Below, in pieces: positions 19,151-29,654 of a stretch of 64,000 nucleotides of DNA; position 1 is the stretch's first letter, and every line of letters begins with the position of its first letter. The position numbers were made by a program, and so were the translations under genes. The DNA is from Symbiodinium natans (Eukaryota > Sar > Dinophyceae > Suessiales > Symbiodiniaceae), in the NCBI GenBank assembly GCA_905221605.1, contig CAJNDS010000292.1, positions 109,153 to 173,152 of the forward strand. Reading direction: 5' to 3'. The notes beneath the pieces are model-generated. The model was not told where the DNA came from. It made no database searches and saw only the letters and a list, made by a program, of their open reading frames with translations.

Positions 19151-19512
19151 GTCTCTCTCTCTCTCTCCTTTTTTCTCTCTTTCTCTCTTTTTCTCTCTTT
19201 CTCTCTTTCTCTCTTTTTCTCTCTGTCTCTCTCTCTCTCTGTCTCTCTCTCTCTCTGTTTCTCTCTGTCTCTCTCTGTCTCTCTCTGTCTATCTCTGTCT
19301 CTCTCTGTCTCTCTCTGTCTCTCTCTGTCTCTCTCTGTCTCTCTCTGTCTCTCTCTGTCTCTCTCTGTCTCTCTCTGTCTCTCCCTGTCTCTCCCTGTCT
19401 CTCTCTGTCTCTCTCTGTCTCTCTCTGTCTCTCTCTGTCTCTCTCTGTCTCTCTCTGTCTCTCTCTGTCTCTCTCTGTCTCTCTCTCTCTCTCTCTCTTC
19501 CTCTCTCTTCTT
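19150..19512. repeat. CTCTCTGT microsatellite, ~360 bp
   Basis: Begins as irregular CTCT/CTTTTT tracts and becomes a clean (CTCTCTGT)n array from about 19260 to 19485, with a few CTCCCTGT variants near 19380. It leaves long ORFs open in all frames (Ser/Leu/Val on plus, Arg/Glu/Asp on minus) that are artefacts. Confidence 0.95.
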
Positions 19513-19584
19513 TGTTTTCTTCCTATATATTTTTGTTTGTAAGGTCGCCGGGAACCCCAAAACCACGCCCACAGCAATCAGAGC

Positions 19585-19929
19585 ATGCGAACGCGAGTTC
19601 GCGAATGTGTTGCCATGTACCCGATTTTTCAATTCCAGCCGCAGACACCATCGTTTTCTGCAAAAGACGAGGACCGGTTTTCGGTACACGACGTTATCGA
19701 GATGAGACACATGCCGAGGAGTTGGGGTGGTGTCATCTTGCCGAATGCTACATCGCAGCGTGGTGTCTCGAATCGGCAGCTTCGGGACTGCAAATTTTCA
19801 CGCACGTCCCACAAGGCACAAGAAGAAAGTGTTGCGTTTGAAGAAGGGGGGAATTCCAGACGCCTCCCGGCCGAGGCGAACTGTCATGACTGTGGTGGCC
19901 AAGCTCCGTCCTCGAATGCCGAACAGTGA
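19585..19929 (+). CDS. Short uncertain ORF
   Basis: 114 codons with mixed, protein-like composition (FQFQPQTPSFSAKDEDRFSVHDVIEMR) after the microsatellite. It ends with a C-x2-C pair. No family recognised and no homologous copy in the window. Could be an exon or chance. Confidence 0.2.
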   Translation: MRTRVRECVAMYPIFQFQPQTPSFSAKDEDRFSVHDVIEMRHMPRSWGGVILPNATSQRGVSNRQLRDCKFSRTSHKAQEESVAFEEGGNSRRLPAEANCHDCGGQAPSSNAEQ

Positions 19930-21380
19930 GTCATCGTAATCGCTATACAAATACAATTAGTGGCCGGTCGTGCTAGTCTTACAGGGTTTGCAATTTTGTA
20001 GGGGCATAGTGATACAAGCAAGTAGATGTGGATCGGCAACAAACAATCGGATCAAGCAACATCAGATGGGCATCGCTAACAGGAGTTTCCATTTTAAATT
20101 GCACGGAAGTCTATGAACACCCCGGAGCCTGAAAAGCTGGGGAAGTCAAGGATTCTTTGGGCCAGTGGGAAGGAAACCGATCTGGTCTGTCTGATTCCAG
20201 ACGCTTGTCGACTTGTCGACAGTCCGTTGGGCGCCCGGTGAATATGCAGAGTTTTTCTCGAGAAGAAACCTTTTTTGGTCCGGGACAAACCTTTGGATTT
20301 GATAACATGCTGGTCTTTGTTATGAATCCCTCACACATCGGCAGAATGCCCAAAAGCTTTTCCACTGATATCACTGATTCGCATGTTCAGCACCCGATGG
20401 CTATGAGATTATGTGCAGATTTTGAACGGATTCCAGTGCCTGTCAGCCCTATCCCCTGTCAGGGTGAGATTAGCTTGCAGAAGACGGCCCGCATGCACTT
20501 CTCTAACAACGTCGATTCCCAGGCCACGATACTGCACCCGAGTGCTTAGGCGTCGCACACGCGAAGTTAAAACTGAAACCAGTATCATCTGCAGAGGGTT
20601 CTAATTGTAAACGCTTGCGCGCGCCGCCTCGGCAGCCGGGCCGGCCCACGGACAGGAAAGGAGGAAAGAGGGTTTCTGAGAAAGGCCTCCAAAAAAGGGG
20701 AGGTCCAGGAAGGGTGCCAGGCTCCCAGGAGGTTTTGGGGTTTTGAGAGGGGTGGTGAGGGGGGTGTCAGGGGGGGTCTCGAGGGGAGTGTCAGGGGGGC
20801 CTCAGGGGGGGTCCCAGACTTTTTTGAGGGCGGGTCCAAAAAGCCATACAGGGCGGGGGGAGGGGTGCGTGGTTGGGTTTGGATCCCATGTCTGCTTGTT
20901 CAAACGCTTCTCGGCAGGAAGCCGAGGCGAATGTTAAAGGGGAAGGCCGAGGAAGGCCGAGGAAGGCTGTGGAATGGCATCAAATGGAAATGGGTTCCTG
21001 GCAATATGACGTGACACAGGGTTCTCTGCTGAGATACTAGTCAGTAGGCAGGTCTACTGTTGCCACATGATGCATCAAGTCTTGGAATGCAGAACATGTC
21101 TTCAGGTTGTACAGAGGTTTCACGATTCAGGATGGCTTGGGCCTGTCTACAGCATGGGGCATTGCGTGGCTCGATATGTTGGGGGAACATACCCCCCCCA
21201 CGTTTGTTTAGGGAGTCGCGACAAAGTGGCATGGTTCAGTATGGTTCATTGACATTCGGCTGGCCATGAATTGCCCGAGTAGCAAGGTGAACTTTTCCCC
21301 AAGCGGTACTTGTGCAACGGGGTTCGTGCATTGAGTGTGCAGGAAACTGATGGATCATCCCAGAACGGTCGCCTGCATGC
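19930..21380. other. Mostly non-coding; G-rich tract 20700-20850
   Basis: A 130-codon ORF at 20157-20549 has no recognisable motif. 20735-20820 carries repeated GTCAGGGGGG-type words with many runs of four or more G, able to form G-quadruplexes. 20935-20975 has three GGAAGGCCGA-like units. Confidence 0.4.
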
Positions 21381-21383
21381 AGG

Positions 21384-21540
21384 GCATCGACATTGACAAC
21401 CCCTCGCACGAAATACATGTCCATGTGCGCCGAATCATGTTGTTTAGGACGTTTTCCACGTGGCGATCGACAACCCCCTCGTGCGAAACACGTGAGGGAA
21501 GATTCGTGGCGATCGATGACCCTCTCGCACGAAATGCCAG
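21384..21540 (+). repeat. Three spaced copies of a ~26-bp word
   Basis: CGATCGACAACCCCTCGCAC-GAAA-like copies at about 21386-21414, 21462-21490 and 21510-21538 differ by a few bases. The spacing is unequal, so they are not a simple tandem array. Confidence 0.55.
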
Positions 21541-21847
21541 ACACTGTTTGGGGTCGACGCCGGCATAATATCTTGTTGACTCGTTCTTTCATATGGGACC
21601 TGCATCGATGAGTCTTCTTGATGCCGCCCATCTTGCGACTAGCACAACTGTGCGTGCAAGCGGTTTTGGCAAGGCCGCTGAAAGCTGCGCCAAACCTCAA
21701 GCCGGCGGAGGACAAGGTCTTGGAATGGCTCTACCAGTTTGCAGGCAGCTTTCAGACTGGTAGCCATTCCTGTGTGATCCCGAAGGATACCCGGGCGCCA
21801 AGATCAGCCAAGGTGTCCCACGGAATAAAGGACAGGGAGGCACCATC

Positions 21848-22474
21848 ATGACGCGTGGCCACACGTCCGACAGCATGCGATTTAGAAACATTACCGGGTT
21901 CTTGCCGGATAATGACATGACGGGCATTTCCGGGGACATGGTGCGCCCGACAGACCGTGACGAAGAGTTTCGTGTTGGAAGTGACGGAAAGTGGCAGTTC
22001 GCCGTGCTCTTCAGGAAGATTGAAGCTGGCTTGTCAGTATATGCAGACATGAAGGAGAATAAGACAGGTAGTCGCCATGACGCAGCCTTCCTTCTTGCTG
22101 GGGGCTTGGCCTTGTGCAGGGACAGCTTCCTTCACTACTGCAAAGACTTGGAAGGCACGACGGAAGTGTGTTTCCACGGGCACAAGCATAGGTTGTCGTT
22201 TTGCTTGAACAAGATCGAGGAACTGAAGGAGGGAACGTTTAGCAGAAAGGACGATGGAGACGCCGTGGGGCTGCTAGGACAGCTTCAAGACTTCCGTGAT
22301 GTAGCCAAGATCTTATCAAGCATAACCCTGGGATTTCGGCCACTTACTGATGAGAACAGACAGCAGCTATCAAAGGACCGGGGCCTCTGCATCTCAGGGG
22401 CATGCAAGGGAAATTCGCCACACCATCCGGCATGTTGGAAGTATGAAGCGGAGTCGGCCAGTTGTATGTGTTAA
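21848..22474 (+). CDS. Unknown protein, possible 5' exon(s) of a split gene
   Basis: 208 codons with convincing protein composition (GKWQFAVLFRKIEAGLSVYADMKENK, AAFLLAGGLALCRDSFLHYC, LLGQLQDFRDVAKILSSITLGFRP). No known domain. The protein-like signal weakens after about residue 190. There the frame reads Cys/His/Pro-rich sequence to TAA 22472, and a GTATGT word at 22464 resembles a 5' splice site. The ORF at 22508 begins only 33 bases later and may be the next exon. An upstream frame (21618-21851) also has a protein-like end and could be an earlier exon. Confidence 0.5.
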   Translation: MTRGHTSDSMRFRNITGFLPDNDMTGISGDMVRPTDRDEEFRVGSDGKWQFAVLFRKIEAGLSVYADMKENKTGSRHDAAFLLAGGLALCRDSFLHYCKDLEGTTEVCFHGHKHRLSFCLNKIEELKEGTFSRKDDGDAVGLLGQLQDFRDVAKILSSITLGFRPLTDENRQQLSKDRGLCISGACKGNSPHHPACWKYEAESASCMC

Positions 22475-22507
22475 TCCTGGTCCTTAGTGGCTTAGTGGGT
22501 TTCATTC

Positions 22508-23233
22508 TTGCAAACACCGTCTATGAGTCTATGCCTCGGCTCCTCCCTGCTCCGCACTCCGCACCAGGATTTCAATTTCGTGGTGATCAAGGATCCTTTT
22601 CAGCCCAAGCATAGTGGCCACGACAACACCGTCATGCTGGCTTGTGAGATCTTTGAGTGGGACTCTGGTTGGGCCGTGCTTGGCCGTGCCATTCACAGTG
22701 GCATGCTTCTTCAGGTCAATGGCTTGTTTGTTCATGGGAGATGCAAAGTTAAGGAGTACTACGTTCTGACTGCTGAGACTCTTGCGGACTTGCCGGAAGA
22801 CATTCGAGACGAGGTGCGTGACAAAATCATGGTTGTGACAGAGTACAAGAATTCTGACACCCCAATACATGGTAATGAGTTGATGAACAACGACGCAGAT
22901 GGCGAAGAGCAAGACCTGCTTGAAAAAACGCGGGAGAAGATGAAGGCCAAAACGTCAAAAGAGCGAGACCCGGAAGAGACATTGTGCCTGACAGTTCCCA
23001 CGTGCTACCCCGAGGGTAGAAGGAGAATCATCCTGCTCAAGCGCAGGCAGGTGACGCTATGGAGGACTGGTTCCTACAGCGATATGAAAGAGATCGCGCG
23101 CGAGCTGGCTGCGCAGCGCAAGGAGTTTGATGAGAATGGTGAGGCGGTTTTTTATGTACCCGACGACATTGCAAAGCAATGGAAGTTGCTCCTAGGCTGC
23201 ATCACATTTGACGACGGAGGGTCAATGACGTAG
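22508..23233 (+). CDS. Unknown protein, possible 3' exon of the same gene
   Basis: 241 codons. The first 20 are pyrimidine-derived (Ser/Leu/Pro) and look intronic. Real coding probably starts at 22568, after TCCCTGCTCCGCACTCCGCACCAG, a good acceptor with AG|G. Then follow DFNFVVIKDPFQPKH, MLACEIFEWDSGWAVLGRA, an acidic Lys-rich helical middle (DGEEQDLLEKTREKMKAK) and a basic RRRIILLKRRQVTLWR segment near the end. No family recognised. The GTATGT donor at 22464 does not keep frame with this acceptor, whereas GA or GC donors a little upstream would, so the junction is unresolved. Confidence 0.5.
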   Translation: MQTPSMSLCLGSSLLRTPHQDFNFVVIKDPFQPKHSGHDNTVMLACEIFEWDSGWAVLGRAIHSGMLLQVNGLFVHGRCKVKEYYVLTAETLADLPEDIRDEVRDKIMVVTEYKNSDTPIHGNELMNNDADGEEQDLLEKTREKMKAKTSKERDPEETLCLTVPTCYPEGRRRIILLKRRQVTLWRTGSYSDMKEIARELAAQRKEFDENGEAVFYVPDDIAKQWKLLLGCITFDDGGSMT

Positions 23234-24540
23234 CACTGCGATGAGTGCGGTGAGAGCCTCGTCTGCCCAGGGACATGCTGCAGAAGAAGTCGACGCTCCC
23301 CTCGGTTACCGTGTGCGAGCACTACAAGCAGGCGCTGATGCTGACGGTTGGATGTAATGGCAAGTAATGGGCTTTGATTTGAAGGGTAAATGATTGTAAC
23401 AAGTTCAAGCGGCATCCTTGTTGCAAATGCACAAGCTGGCCAAAAGAGAGCAGCACAAGTTCTCACGAACTTCAAGAGTTGGATCAGTGATAGAGATGAT
23501 CGTGACACGGACGCAGTGAACAGTGAAGGCGCTTGCACTAGAGCGCCTGTCGTACATCCTGGGTCTCGGCTCAGTGGGATTCAGGGTGCATGTGCAGAAT
23601 GAGACCAGACAGAACCTCTGCATGAGTGCTTTCTTCCCTGAGGAGCAACCAGAGGTGCCTGGTGAGCTAGTCTTCTAAGTGAAGGCAAGACTGACGAAAC
23701 CTGTCTGCGCATGTTTGTTTGCACCCAGTACTGTCATTGTTGGCACACGGGTGGCAGCTTTGAGTGTTGAGTCATGTCAGATAGGTGCTGCACACCCTAT
23801 GTGCCTCCAAAGCTGCGAATGAAGTTCAATGGACATGGCTGATAGAGAAAAAGCATGGAGGAAGGAGGACAGCAATTTCTGGCTTCAATGATCAGTTTCA
23901 CCTCAACCTCAGAGCGAACCTGATAGAACATAATGGGGTTCTGGAATGCCATAGATATAGGTTGCTGCAGCAAGCTGTTACACTTTCATTTGTTTCCACG
24001 AGGTATATTGCCATTGCGCTTTATCTGAATCTTCAACGCTTCGCAACTGCTTATCTGGCAAATGCCACGTATGTCAGACTGATGGGCCCTTGCTGCACCT
24101 TTCTCTTGGCTGTCCTTTTTAAAGTTGTCTTGTCAAAAATCTCCATTACATCAGTTGAGTAGCGACTGGTGTGCCAGCACCTGCCACGGCTCCATTGCTG
24201 GACGAAGAAAATGCAGAACATGAAACCGGCATCTTGCTGCATGTTAGTTTTGCTGCAACGGTGCCCGAGTCTAGCAATCAACTTAAATCCTAAACCTCTC
24301 TTGTTTGCGTTGGGGCTTCAAATCGTCGAGGATGTGGTGGCTTTCATGGGGTGTTTAAGGGGAGCTTATTGTGAGTCCCCCCACGCTAGTGGGCCTGTCC
24401 TTTGTTCCCGATCTCTTTCGAGGTTTTGCCGAACCCCACTGCAACCGGCATATCATCAAACTGGTTGAACATTCCAAGGGCCTGCATTCTTTCATTCTTG
24501 CTTGCGCAGGAGCGCCGGCGCCCGCCTTACAATTTGATTA
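23234..24540. other. Intergenic, nothing firm
   Basis: Short ORFs (23390-23602; 23785-24162 with two hydrophobic stretches) lack motifs. No repeat structure noticed. Confidence 0.35.
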
Positions 24541-24606
24541 AACCATAAACCCCAAACCCTAAACCCTAAGCCCTAAACAGTCCCTAAACCCTAAACCTTA
24601 GACCTT
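24541..24606 (-). repeat. Interstitial telomere-type repeats (CCCTAAA)
   Basis: About eight imperfect CCCTAAA units (AAACCCTAAACCCTAAGCCC and so on) reading as TTTAGGG on the minus strand. TTTAGGG is the plant-type telomere repeat, also reported in dinoflagellates. The position inside a contig makes this interstitial. Confidence 0.8.
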
Positions 24607-25330
24607 CGTTATTGACAGGGAGTCTAACGGCACGCTTTGGTGGGCAAGCACTGTTCAGAAGCTCTTAAAGTCGGTCTGGGATGCATTTCCCGAGAGAACC
24701 TCTCTCCCAAAACGCCCCTATAATGACATTGGTACCAGAGACAAGAACTTTACGCCGTCCTGCCTGGTCATGCTGTTGTTGGGGGAGGCGGTGCGAAGCG
24801 CTTGAAAGAACGGGCTTGGGAACTGCACAGAGCAGTCGAAGATGTGATGTGCAGGCTCTTTGGGCATCAGCAGTTTCTATGGCCCTTTACTTTGCTCGAT
24901 GTGATGCCTCTTTCTGGAATCCTCGTGCACTGTGACATTCATTTGTGGCACCGTGCGGGCCATACCAATGCAGTTACTCAGCTCCTGAAACGCTCTGTAA
25001 ATTGTACTGTTTCAACTCAAACGTATTCACTGTTTTCTGGGATCCTCGTGTCACGTGCGGCGCCACAATAACCACTTGGGCGCTAAACTGATGCAGTTAA
25101 TTAGCGCCGGAACGCTTTATGAATTGTACGCAGCCCGAGTCTCTGCCTATGGAGCTCTGTTGGAAGGACTCGAACGTGAACGGGCACGTCATGGTCAAGG
25201 GAGGACCCAGGTGATTAGTAAAGGGGCAGCAATGTAAGGCCTTATCTATGGCACCCGCTGCCTAGACGTCATATTGCTGCATACAGAAAAAACACACACA
25301 CTGGTGTTGTCTTGCTTGGTGCACGTCACC
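24607..25330. other. Intergenic with a local duplication
   Basis: Two related segments (about 24890-24985 and 25030-25125) share TGGGATCCTCGTG.CACGTG.-like and ACC-ATGCAGTTA words, suggesting an old local duplication. No gene. Confidence 0.35.
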
Positions 25331-25334
25331 GATA

Positions 25335-25590
25335 TGGGAATCATGTGTAAGTGCATGTAAGCATATGTAAGCTGTACGGCAGGGGCATACTGTGTAAGCA
25401 CCATGTAAGCAAGAGATAAGCACCATGTAAGCCCAATGTACGCACCATGTGATCAGAACTAAAAGCGCTATGTGAGCACCATGTATGCACTATGTAAGCC
25501 ATGTAAGCACGATGTAAGCCCAATGTAAGCACCAAGTGAGCACACGGCAGGAAATTGTAAGAACCATGCAAGTACCATGTAAAGTAGCTC
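25335..25590. repeat. ATGTAAGCACC imperfect tandem repeat
   Basis: About 17 irregular copies of an 11-bp-like word (ATGTAAGCACC, ATGTAAGCCCA) with drifting length. Isolated copies recur at about 26018-26050, just before the ankyrin gene. Confidence 0.75.
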
Positions 25591-26061
25591 GCGCGCCTAC
25601 CTCTATGTAGGGAACTCCTGTTTCCGAACACCCCGACTGATGAAGACGTCCCAACTACTGCACGCATGCGCAGACAGCTTAGCATTCATGTTATTCTGGA
25701 CTGGCACGCCGAAGCTACCTATCGCTTCAAATGTGGTGGCCAAACATATGATATGAGGTGCTTGCAAGGCCTGAGATGAGATTCTGGTGTCTAGGTAGTG
25801 TGCTATGGAGTGACTGGGGTCCTCCTTTCACAATCTTCGCGTTCTGCTTCCCACGAATATCCTCACCAACTCAATGGCTTAAGCAGGGCGGTTCTGATAC
25901 ACAGAAGCTATTACCTCTATCAACTGGTATCAACTATTGTCAACCATCATTGACCAGTGTCGGCCCTTCTTTACCACAGTCAATAGCTGTAAACCTTGAT
26001 ACGGCTGTTCATTATACATTATGTAAGCAGTTAAGCACCACGCCATTCCCCACTAAGCACG

Positions 26062-27189
26062 ATGTGCTCCATCGTGTCGCCGATGTCAGGGGAGGTACTC
26101 TTCGTGCTGGAGGATTTCCGAGGCAAAAATGCCAAAGACGTCAAAAACGCAGCAGCTGCTGAGCTGGGCATCTCCGCACTTCGACAGAGGTTCTTGTCAC
26201 AGGATGGGGCCAGGGTGATTGAAGATGATGAAGTTTTGTCGGGGGAAATGGTGACGCTCCAGCTGGTGAAGTTGGAGTATTTGCCACCCAACGCAGAGGA
26301 GGATGGAAAGATGGCCTCTGCAGCCAGGGACAACGACTTAGTGGCATTAAACGAATTGCTTCGGTGCCCGCGAGATCCGAACGTGACAGACGACACTGGC
26401 AGAACAGCCTCGCACCATGCCGCTGAACATGGGCATGTTGAAGCCATGCAACTCTTGCTATCAGCAGGCGCACGCATGGATGCCCGAGACATGAGCATGG
26501 GATGTTGGGCACCGCTACATGTGGCTTGTCATCATGGTCAGCTTGCAATCCTTCGTCTGTTGATTGAAGCTGGGGTTGACATCAACATGGCCACGTCTGA
26601 TGGTGAAACACCGGTAGACATTGCAGCTAGAGATGGCCAAGAGAAGATTCTTCGCATCCTGATTGAAGCAGATGTCGACCCTCAACGAGCTAGTCCCAGA
26701 GACGGGTTTCTGCCTCTTCATGTGGCAGCGGTCCATAACCACCCTGAGGTGGTTTGTCTTTTGCTTTGGGAACGAGTTGATGCTGACACGCCCACAAGGG
26801 ACGGATGGACAGCTCTGCAGCTGGCAGCGAGGAATGGTAATATGGCAGTTGTGCGTAAACTGGTAGGCTTTCGACTCTACTGGTGGTTTCAGCAGCACGT
26901 TTTCTCAATTTTCTTTCCAATGCTGGGATGCTTTTTTTCCAGGATAGCCGGCTTCTTTTTCCGCTCGACGAACCACCCAGGACTTGATATCGATAAAGCC
27001 ACACAGCACGGCACTGCGCTGTTTTTGGCAGCTGCTGAAGGCCATGCCAAGGTGGTGCGGCTGTTGATCCACTGCAAGGCCGACGTGGAGAAAGGTGGCC
27101 CGCTGCGCGTGGCCATGCTGAACCGCGACGACGAAGTGGCGGCCTTGCTGCGTGAGGCAGGAGCCGACGTGGCGGCAGCGGAAGGGTAG
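26062..27189 (+). CDS. Ubiquitin-like plus ankyrin-repeat protein
   Basis: ATG 26062 gives 375 residues; Met8 (26083) is an alternative start. Residues 10-72 (EVLFVLEDFRGKNAKDVKN...VTLQLVKLEY) have the pattern of a ubiquitin-like beta-grasp fold. Residues about 84-370 carry roughly seven ankyrin repeats, with TPLH-type turns such as APLHVACHHGQLAILRLLIEAGVDIN and LPLHVAAVHNHPEVVCLLL. Ankyrin stacks bind other proteins; the partner is unknown. Residues 269-306 interrupt a repeat with a Phe/Trp-rich stretch (WWFQQHVFSIFFPMLGCFF). The bases for it, 26867-26980, form an in-frame 114-nt segment starting GC and ending CCCAG|G, so it is probably an unspliced GC-AG intron. Spliced, the protein would have 337 residues. 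This architecture is common in dinoflagellates, from general recollection. Confidence 0.88.
   Translation: MCSIVSPMSGEVLFVLEDFRGKNAKDVKNAAAAELGISALRQRFLSQDGARVIEDDEVLSGEMVTLQLVKLEYLPPNAEEDGKMASAARDNDLVALNELLRCPRDPNVTDDTGRTASHHAAEHGHVEAMQLLLSAGARMDARDMSMGCWAPLHVACHHGQLAILRLLIEAGVDINMATSDGETPVDIAARDGQEKILRILIEADVDPQRASPRDGFLPLHVAAVHNHPEVVCLLLWERVDADTPTRDGWTALQLAARNGNMAVVRKLVGFRLYWWFQQHVFSIFFPMLGCFFSRIAGFFFRSTNHPGLDIDKATQHGTALFLAAAEGHAKVVRLLIHCKADVEKGGPLRVAMLNRDDEVAALLREAGADVAAAEG
26867..26980 (+). other. Candidate in-frame GC-AG intron in the ankyrin gene
   Basis: 114 nt (38 codons), T-rich (TTTTCTCAATTTTCTTTCC, GCTTTTTTTCCAG), starting GC and ending AG before G. Removal rejoins KLV to GLDIDKATQHGTALFLAAAEGH without changing frame. 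The GT two codons earlier (26863) does not keep frame with the same acceptor. Confidence 0.6.
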
Positions 27190-27679
27190 CGGAGGTTGCT
27201 GAACGTGGCCCTGTGACGAGCTGCTCAATATGAGTATGCATACTTTGACCATCGTATAGGGAACCATCATCCGCCACTGTTGAGGTGATTTCACACCGGG
27301 CACAGGGCCCGGTCGTGAACGCACCAACGACGTGCAAGAGCGAAGGGAAAACCCACGGAAGGTTTGAAAGCACTTTATACCATGGTTTCTCTGGCTATGG
27401 TTTCTCTGGCCCCTCAGATACTTTTTGCGATGTCCTCGGCAGGGTTCATGAGTCAGCCGTTTCTGCTCATAGACCCCGGAGGTAGCGGTCCGATTTTGAG
27501 TCACTTGCTTTCCTGAAGCCCAAGCCCTCAACCTCAAAATGTTTAGATCGTCCATGCGTGAGAGTCGAAATGCCTGGATCTTGAATGTGATGGATCTAAA
27601 ACCAGAACGGAGGGGGGTGCAAGACCTTGTTGCGCCATGGTTGCCTCTTTCTCTGTGGCGCAAGAGCTTCAGATGGTCG
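27190..27679. other. Intergenic
   Basis: No gene seen. TGGTTTCTCTGGC is duplicated at 27381-27408. Confidence 0.35.
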
Positions 27680-27702
27680 CTTGGATATCTCAGTTATCCA
27701 AG
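27680..27702. repeat. Perfect 8-bp hairpin
   Basis: CTTGGATA (27680-27687), 7-nt loop, TATCCAAG (27695-27702). Immediately precedes a larger inverted repeat. Confidence 0.7.
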
Positions 27703-27710
27703 CTTGGGAT

Positions 27711-27798
27711 GATCCCCCTTATACTAACAGCCCTTAATCGGGATTGTAGTACCCCCGCAGAATATTTCCCATTAAGGATTGTCAGTATAAGGGGGAAC
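27711..27798. mobile_element. Short inverted-repeat element (MITE-like, 88 bp)
   Basis: 28-bp arms at 27711-27738 and 27771-27798 match at 24 of 28 positions when one is reverse-complemented (shared core CCCCCTTATACT). A 32-nt spacer separates them. Too small to code for anything. The ends resemble those of the 182-bp insertion at 36193 (ATCCCCCTT). No target-site duplication was identified. Confidence 0.6.
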
Positions 27799-29446
27799 AG
27801 CCCAAACCAAGAAAATGGTCCCTTCGTGGTGTTGACGGTCCCCTAAAGGGTCCTCGAGTTCTTCCCAGAAAGAAGTAGTGACTTGAAACAAAGTCGGGAG
27901 CGGGCCTATACTTGCGGGCCCTCGGCGCCTTTAGCCCAGGACCTCGAAGTGGGAGTTTTGGGGAGGTGGAGGGGGAAGAGTTTAAGGGGGGGCGGGGTTT
28001 GTTTTGGGCTTGGGGGGGGGGGTTGGGGGGGGGGGGGGGGGTTTTGGGGGGTTGGAGGGGGTTCTGAAGTCATGCTTTACAGGCAAGGCCATGCCGGCAG
28101 ATGAGCCGTCGTCCCGAAGAGCTGTATGGAGAAGTCTTCGCTGTTGGGGCCCTTTCGTTGAAGAGGTCCTGGTCTTGGCGTCAGGGGGGCTCGCAGGTCC
28201 CTACACATTCCCGGGAAGCCTGAAGAGGTTGCAAGGGCAAAGGGAAACGGATACACTCCGACAAGTGGTTCGGGGAGTACTCTCTTGAGCTGAGGATAGG
28301 GAAGCAAGGGAACCACAGCGGCGCGAGATGATGGCGGACCTCTGGCTGCTGCAGCACCTTTGCCAGGGCATGCTCAGTTGACGCGGCCGTCGCCGTCCCG
28401 GCTAGTGCATCTCGGAGTTGGAGGGGTTGAACGCTTCTGTGAGATGGGAAATTAGGGGATACGATAGAGACTACGGTATAGGCACGGGTTCTGGCTAAAA
28501 CCTTCGCAGGCAATGGTTGTCGTGGGCGGTAGGCATGAGCCTCTCAGAGATCTGTAACCTCTATACACCTTTCAAGCATCTCCTGCCCTCCTTGAAGAGC
28601 CCCAGAATTTTGCAAGGGCGCTTGGTCGTTCATTGCATCGAGGGCGGTTTTGGGGCTTCGGGTCTAATTCGGACTTATAGGCTTGAGGCTAGCATGGTTC
28701 ACAAATTCACTTGATTGCGACCCCAGCCCCCCGCTCTTCTAAACCCAGAACTCGCGCTCTGTGGCTTCCAAGTTCTCTGCCTCGGGTATCTCGGTAGCTG
28801 TAGCCACGTCCAATCCGGCTGGATCTCGGGCAGCTCTTTGCATGCCGCCACCATAGCCCGCACCGTAAGTGCCCTCGATCCACCAGCCAGTTGATTAGCC
28901 CATCTCCAATCTCTCCCTCGTCCAGGCACGTTCTAAGTCTCAGGTTTTCGCCCATGCGAATATTGGCCTTGCCAATTAATACACCTTGTTTTACAGGACA
29001 TGACTGTACCGTCGTGAGGATGCCGATGATGCTGATGCTCATGATGCTGATGCTCATGTTGCTTGCGCCACTAAAAAACGGGCCCTTTTCGGCCCCTCCG
29101 CAGGGCACATATATAGCCCTGCAATACCGTGGGGTGCATTTTGCTCCACGATGATTTGATTCTTCTAGGTCTAGATATTTCCCCAGCATATTTTTCCCGA
29201 GCCCAAACCCCCGGTCAAGTTTTATATATCGTTTTGAAGAAGGGGGGCCCGTGGAAGGGTGTCGGGTCCCACTAGGGGCTCACACCTGGGCCTGGGGTTC
29301 CCTCTAGCCCAGGCCAGCATGTATCATGTTGTACTTGTGTTTTGCCATCTCACGACGTAACTTCATCCAGAGTCTTCATTCATCTAGTTCGGCCTGGGCA
29401 GGGGGGGCTCTACTGTAACTAGATATAAAAAATTGGTCCTGTCAAC
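27799..29446. other. Non-coding with poly-G tract 28010-28060
   Basis: 28005-28055 is almost pure G interrupted by TT. 29025-29060 has a few GATGCTGATGCTCAT units. Short ORFs without motifs. Nothing else supported. Confidence 0.4.
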
Positions 29447-29596
29447 TCAATGCCGATAAGTCGTATAAAATGTCGTTTTGTTAAAAAACGGGTGAGCCCG
29501 GCCTGGTCAGGCCCTGGGCCACCCCCCGGCATGCGGCACCGGGATACAAAAACGCGCACGAGGTCTCTATAAGATATATCTTCTAGTCGGCATTGA
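29447..29596. mobile_element. MITE-like element with 10-bp perfect terminal inverted repeats
   Basis: TCAATGCCGA (29447-29456) and TCGGCATTGA (29587-29596) bound 150 bp. GTCCT and AGGAC extend the inverted symmetry just outside. No ORF inside. No clear target-site duplication. Confidence 0.5.
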
Positions 29597-29654
29597 AAGG
29601 ACACCCTAATCCCCAATTACCCTAAGTAGAAAGTTGAAGGTGTTCTGATGCTCA

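Noticed and set aside
19050-19841. Arg/Glu/Asp-rich and Ser/Leu-rich ORFs
   Set aside because: Translations of the CTCTCTGT microsatellite in several frames.
20093-20374. Opposing ORFs near 20.2 kb as a gene
   Set aside because: Both strands are open for 85-130 codons with no motif or repeated homologue to favour one.
22464-22567. GT-AG intron joining the two unknown ORFs
   Set aside because: The GTATGT donor and CACCAG acceptor do not preserve frame, so this exact intron was not called.
26690-27663. Minus-strand ORFs (227 and 252 codons) across the ankyrin gene end
   Set aside because: Antisense to ankyrin repeats and lacking motifs of their own.
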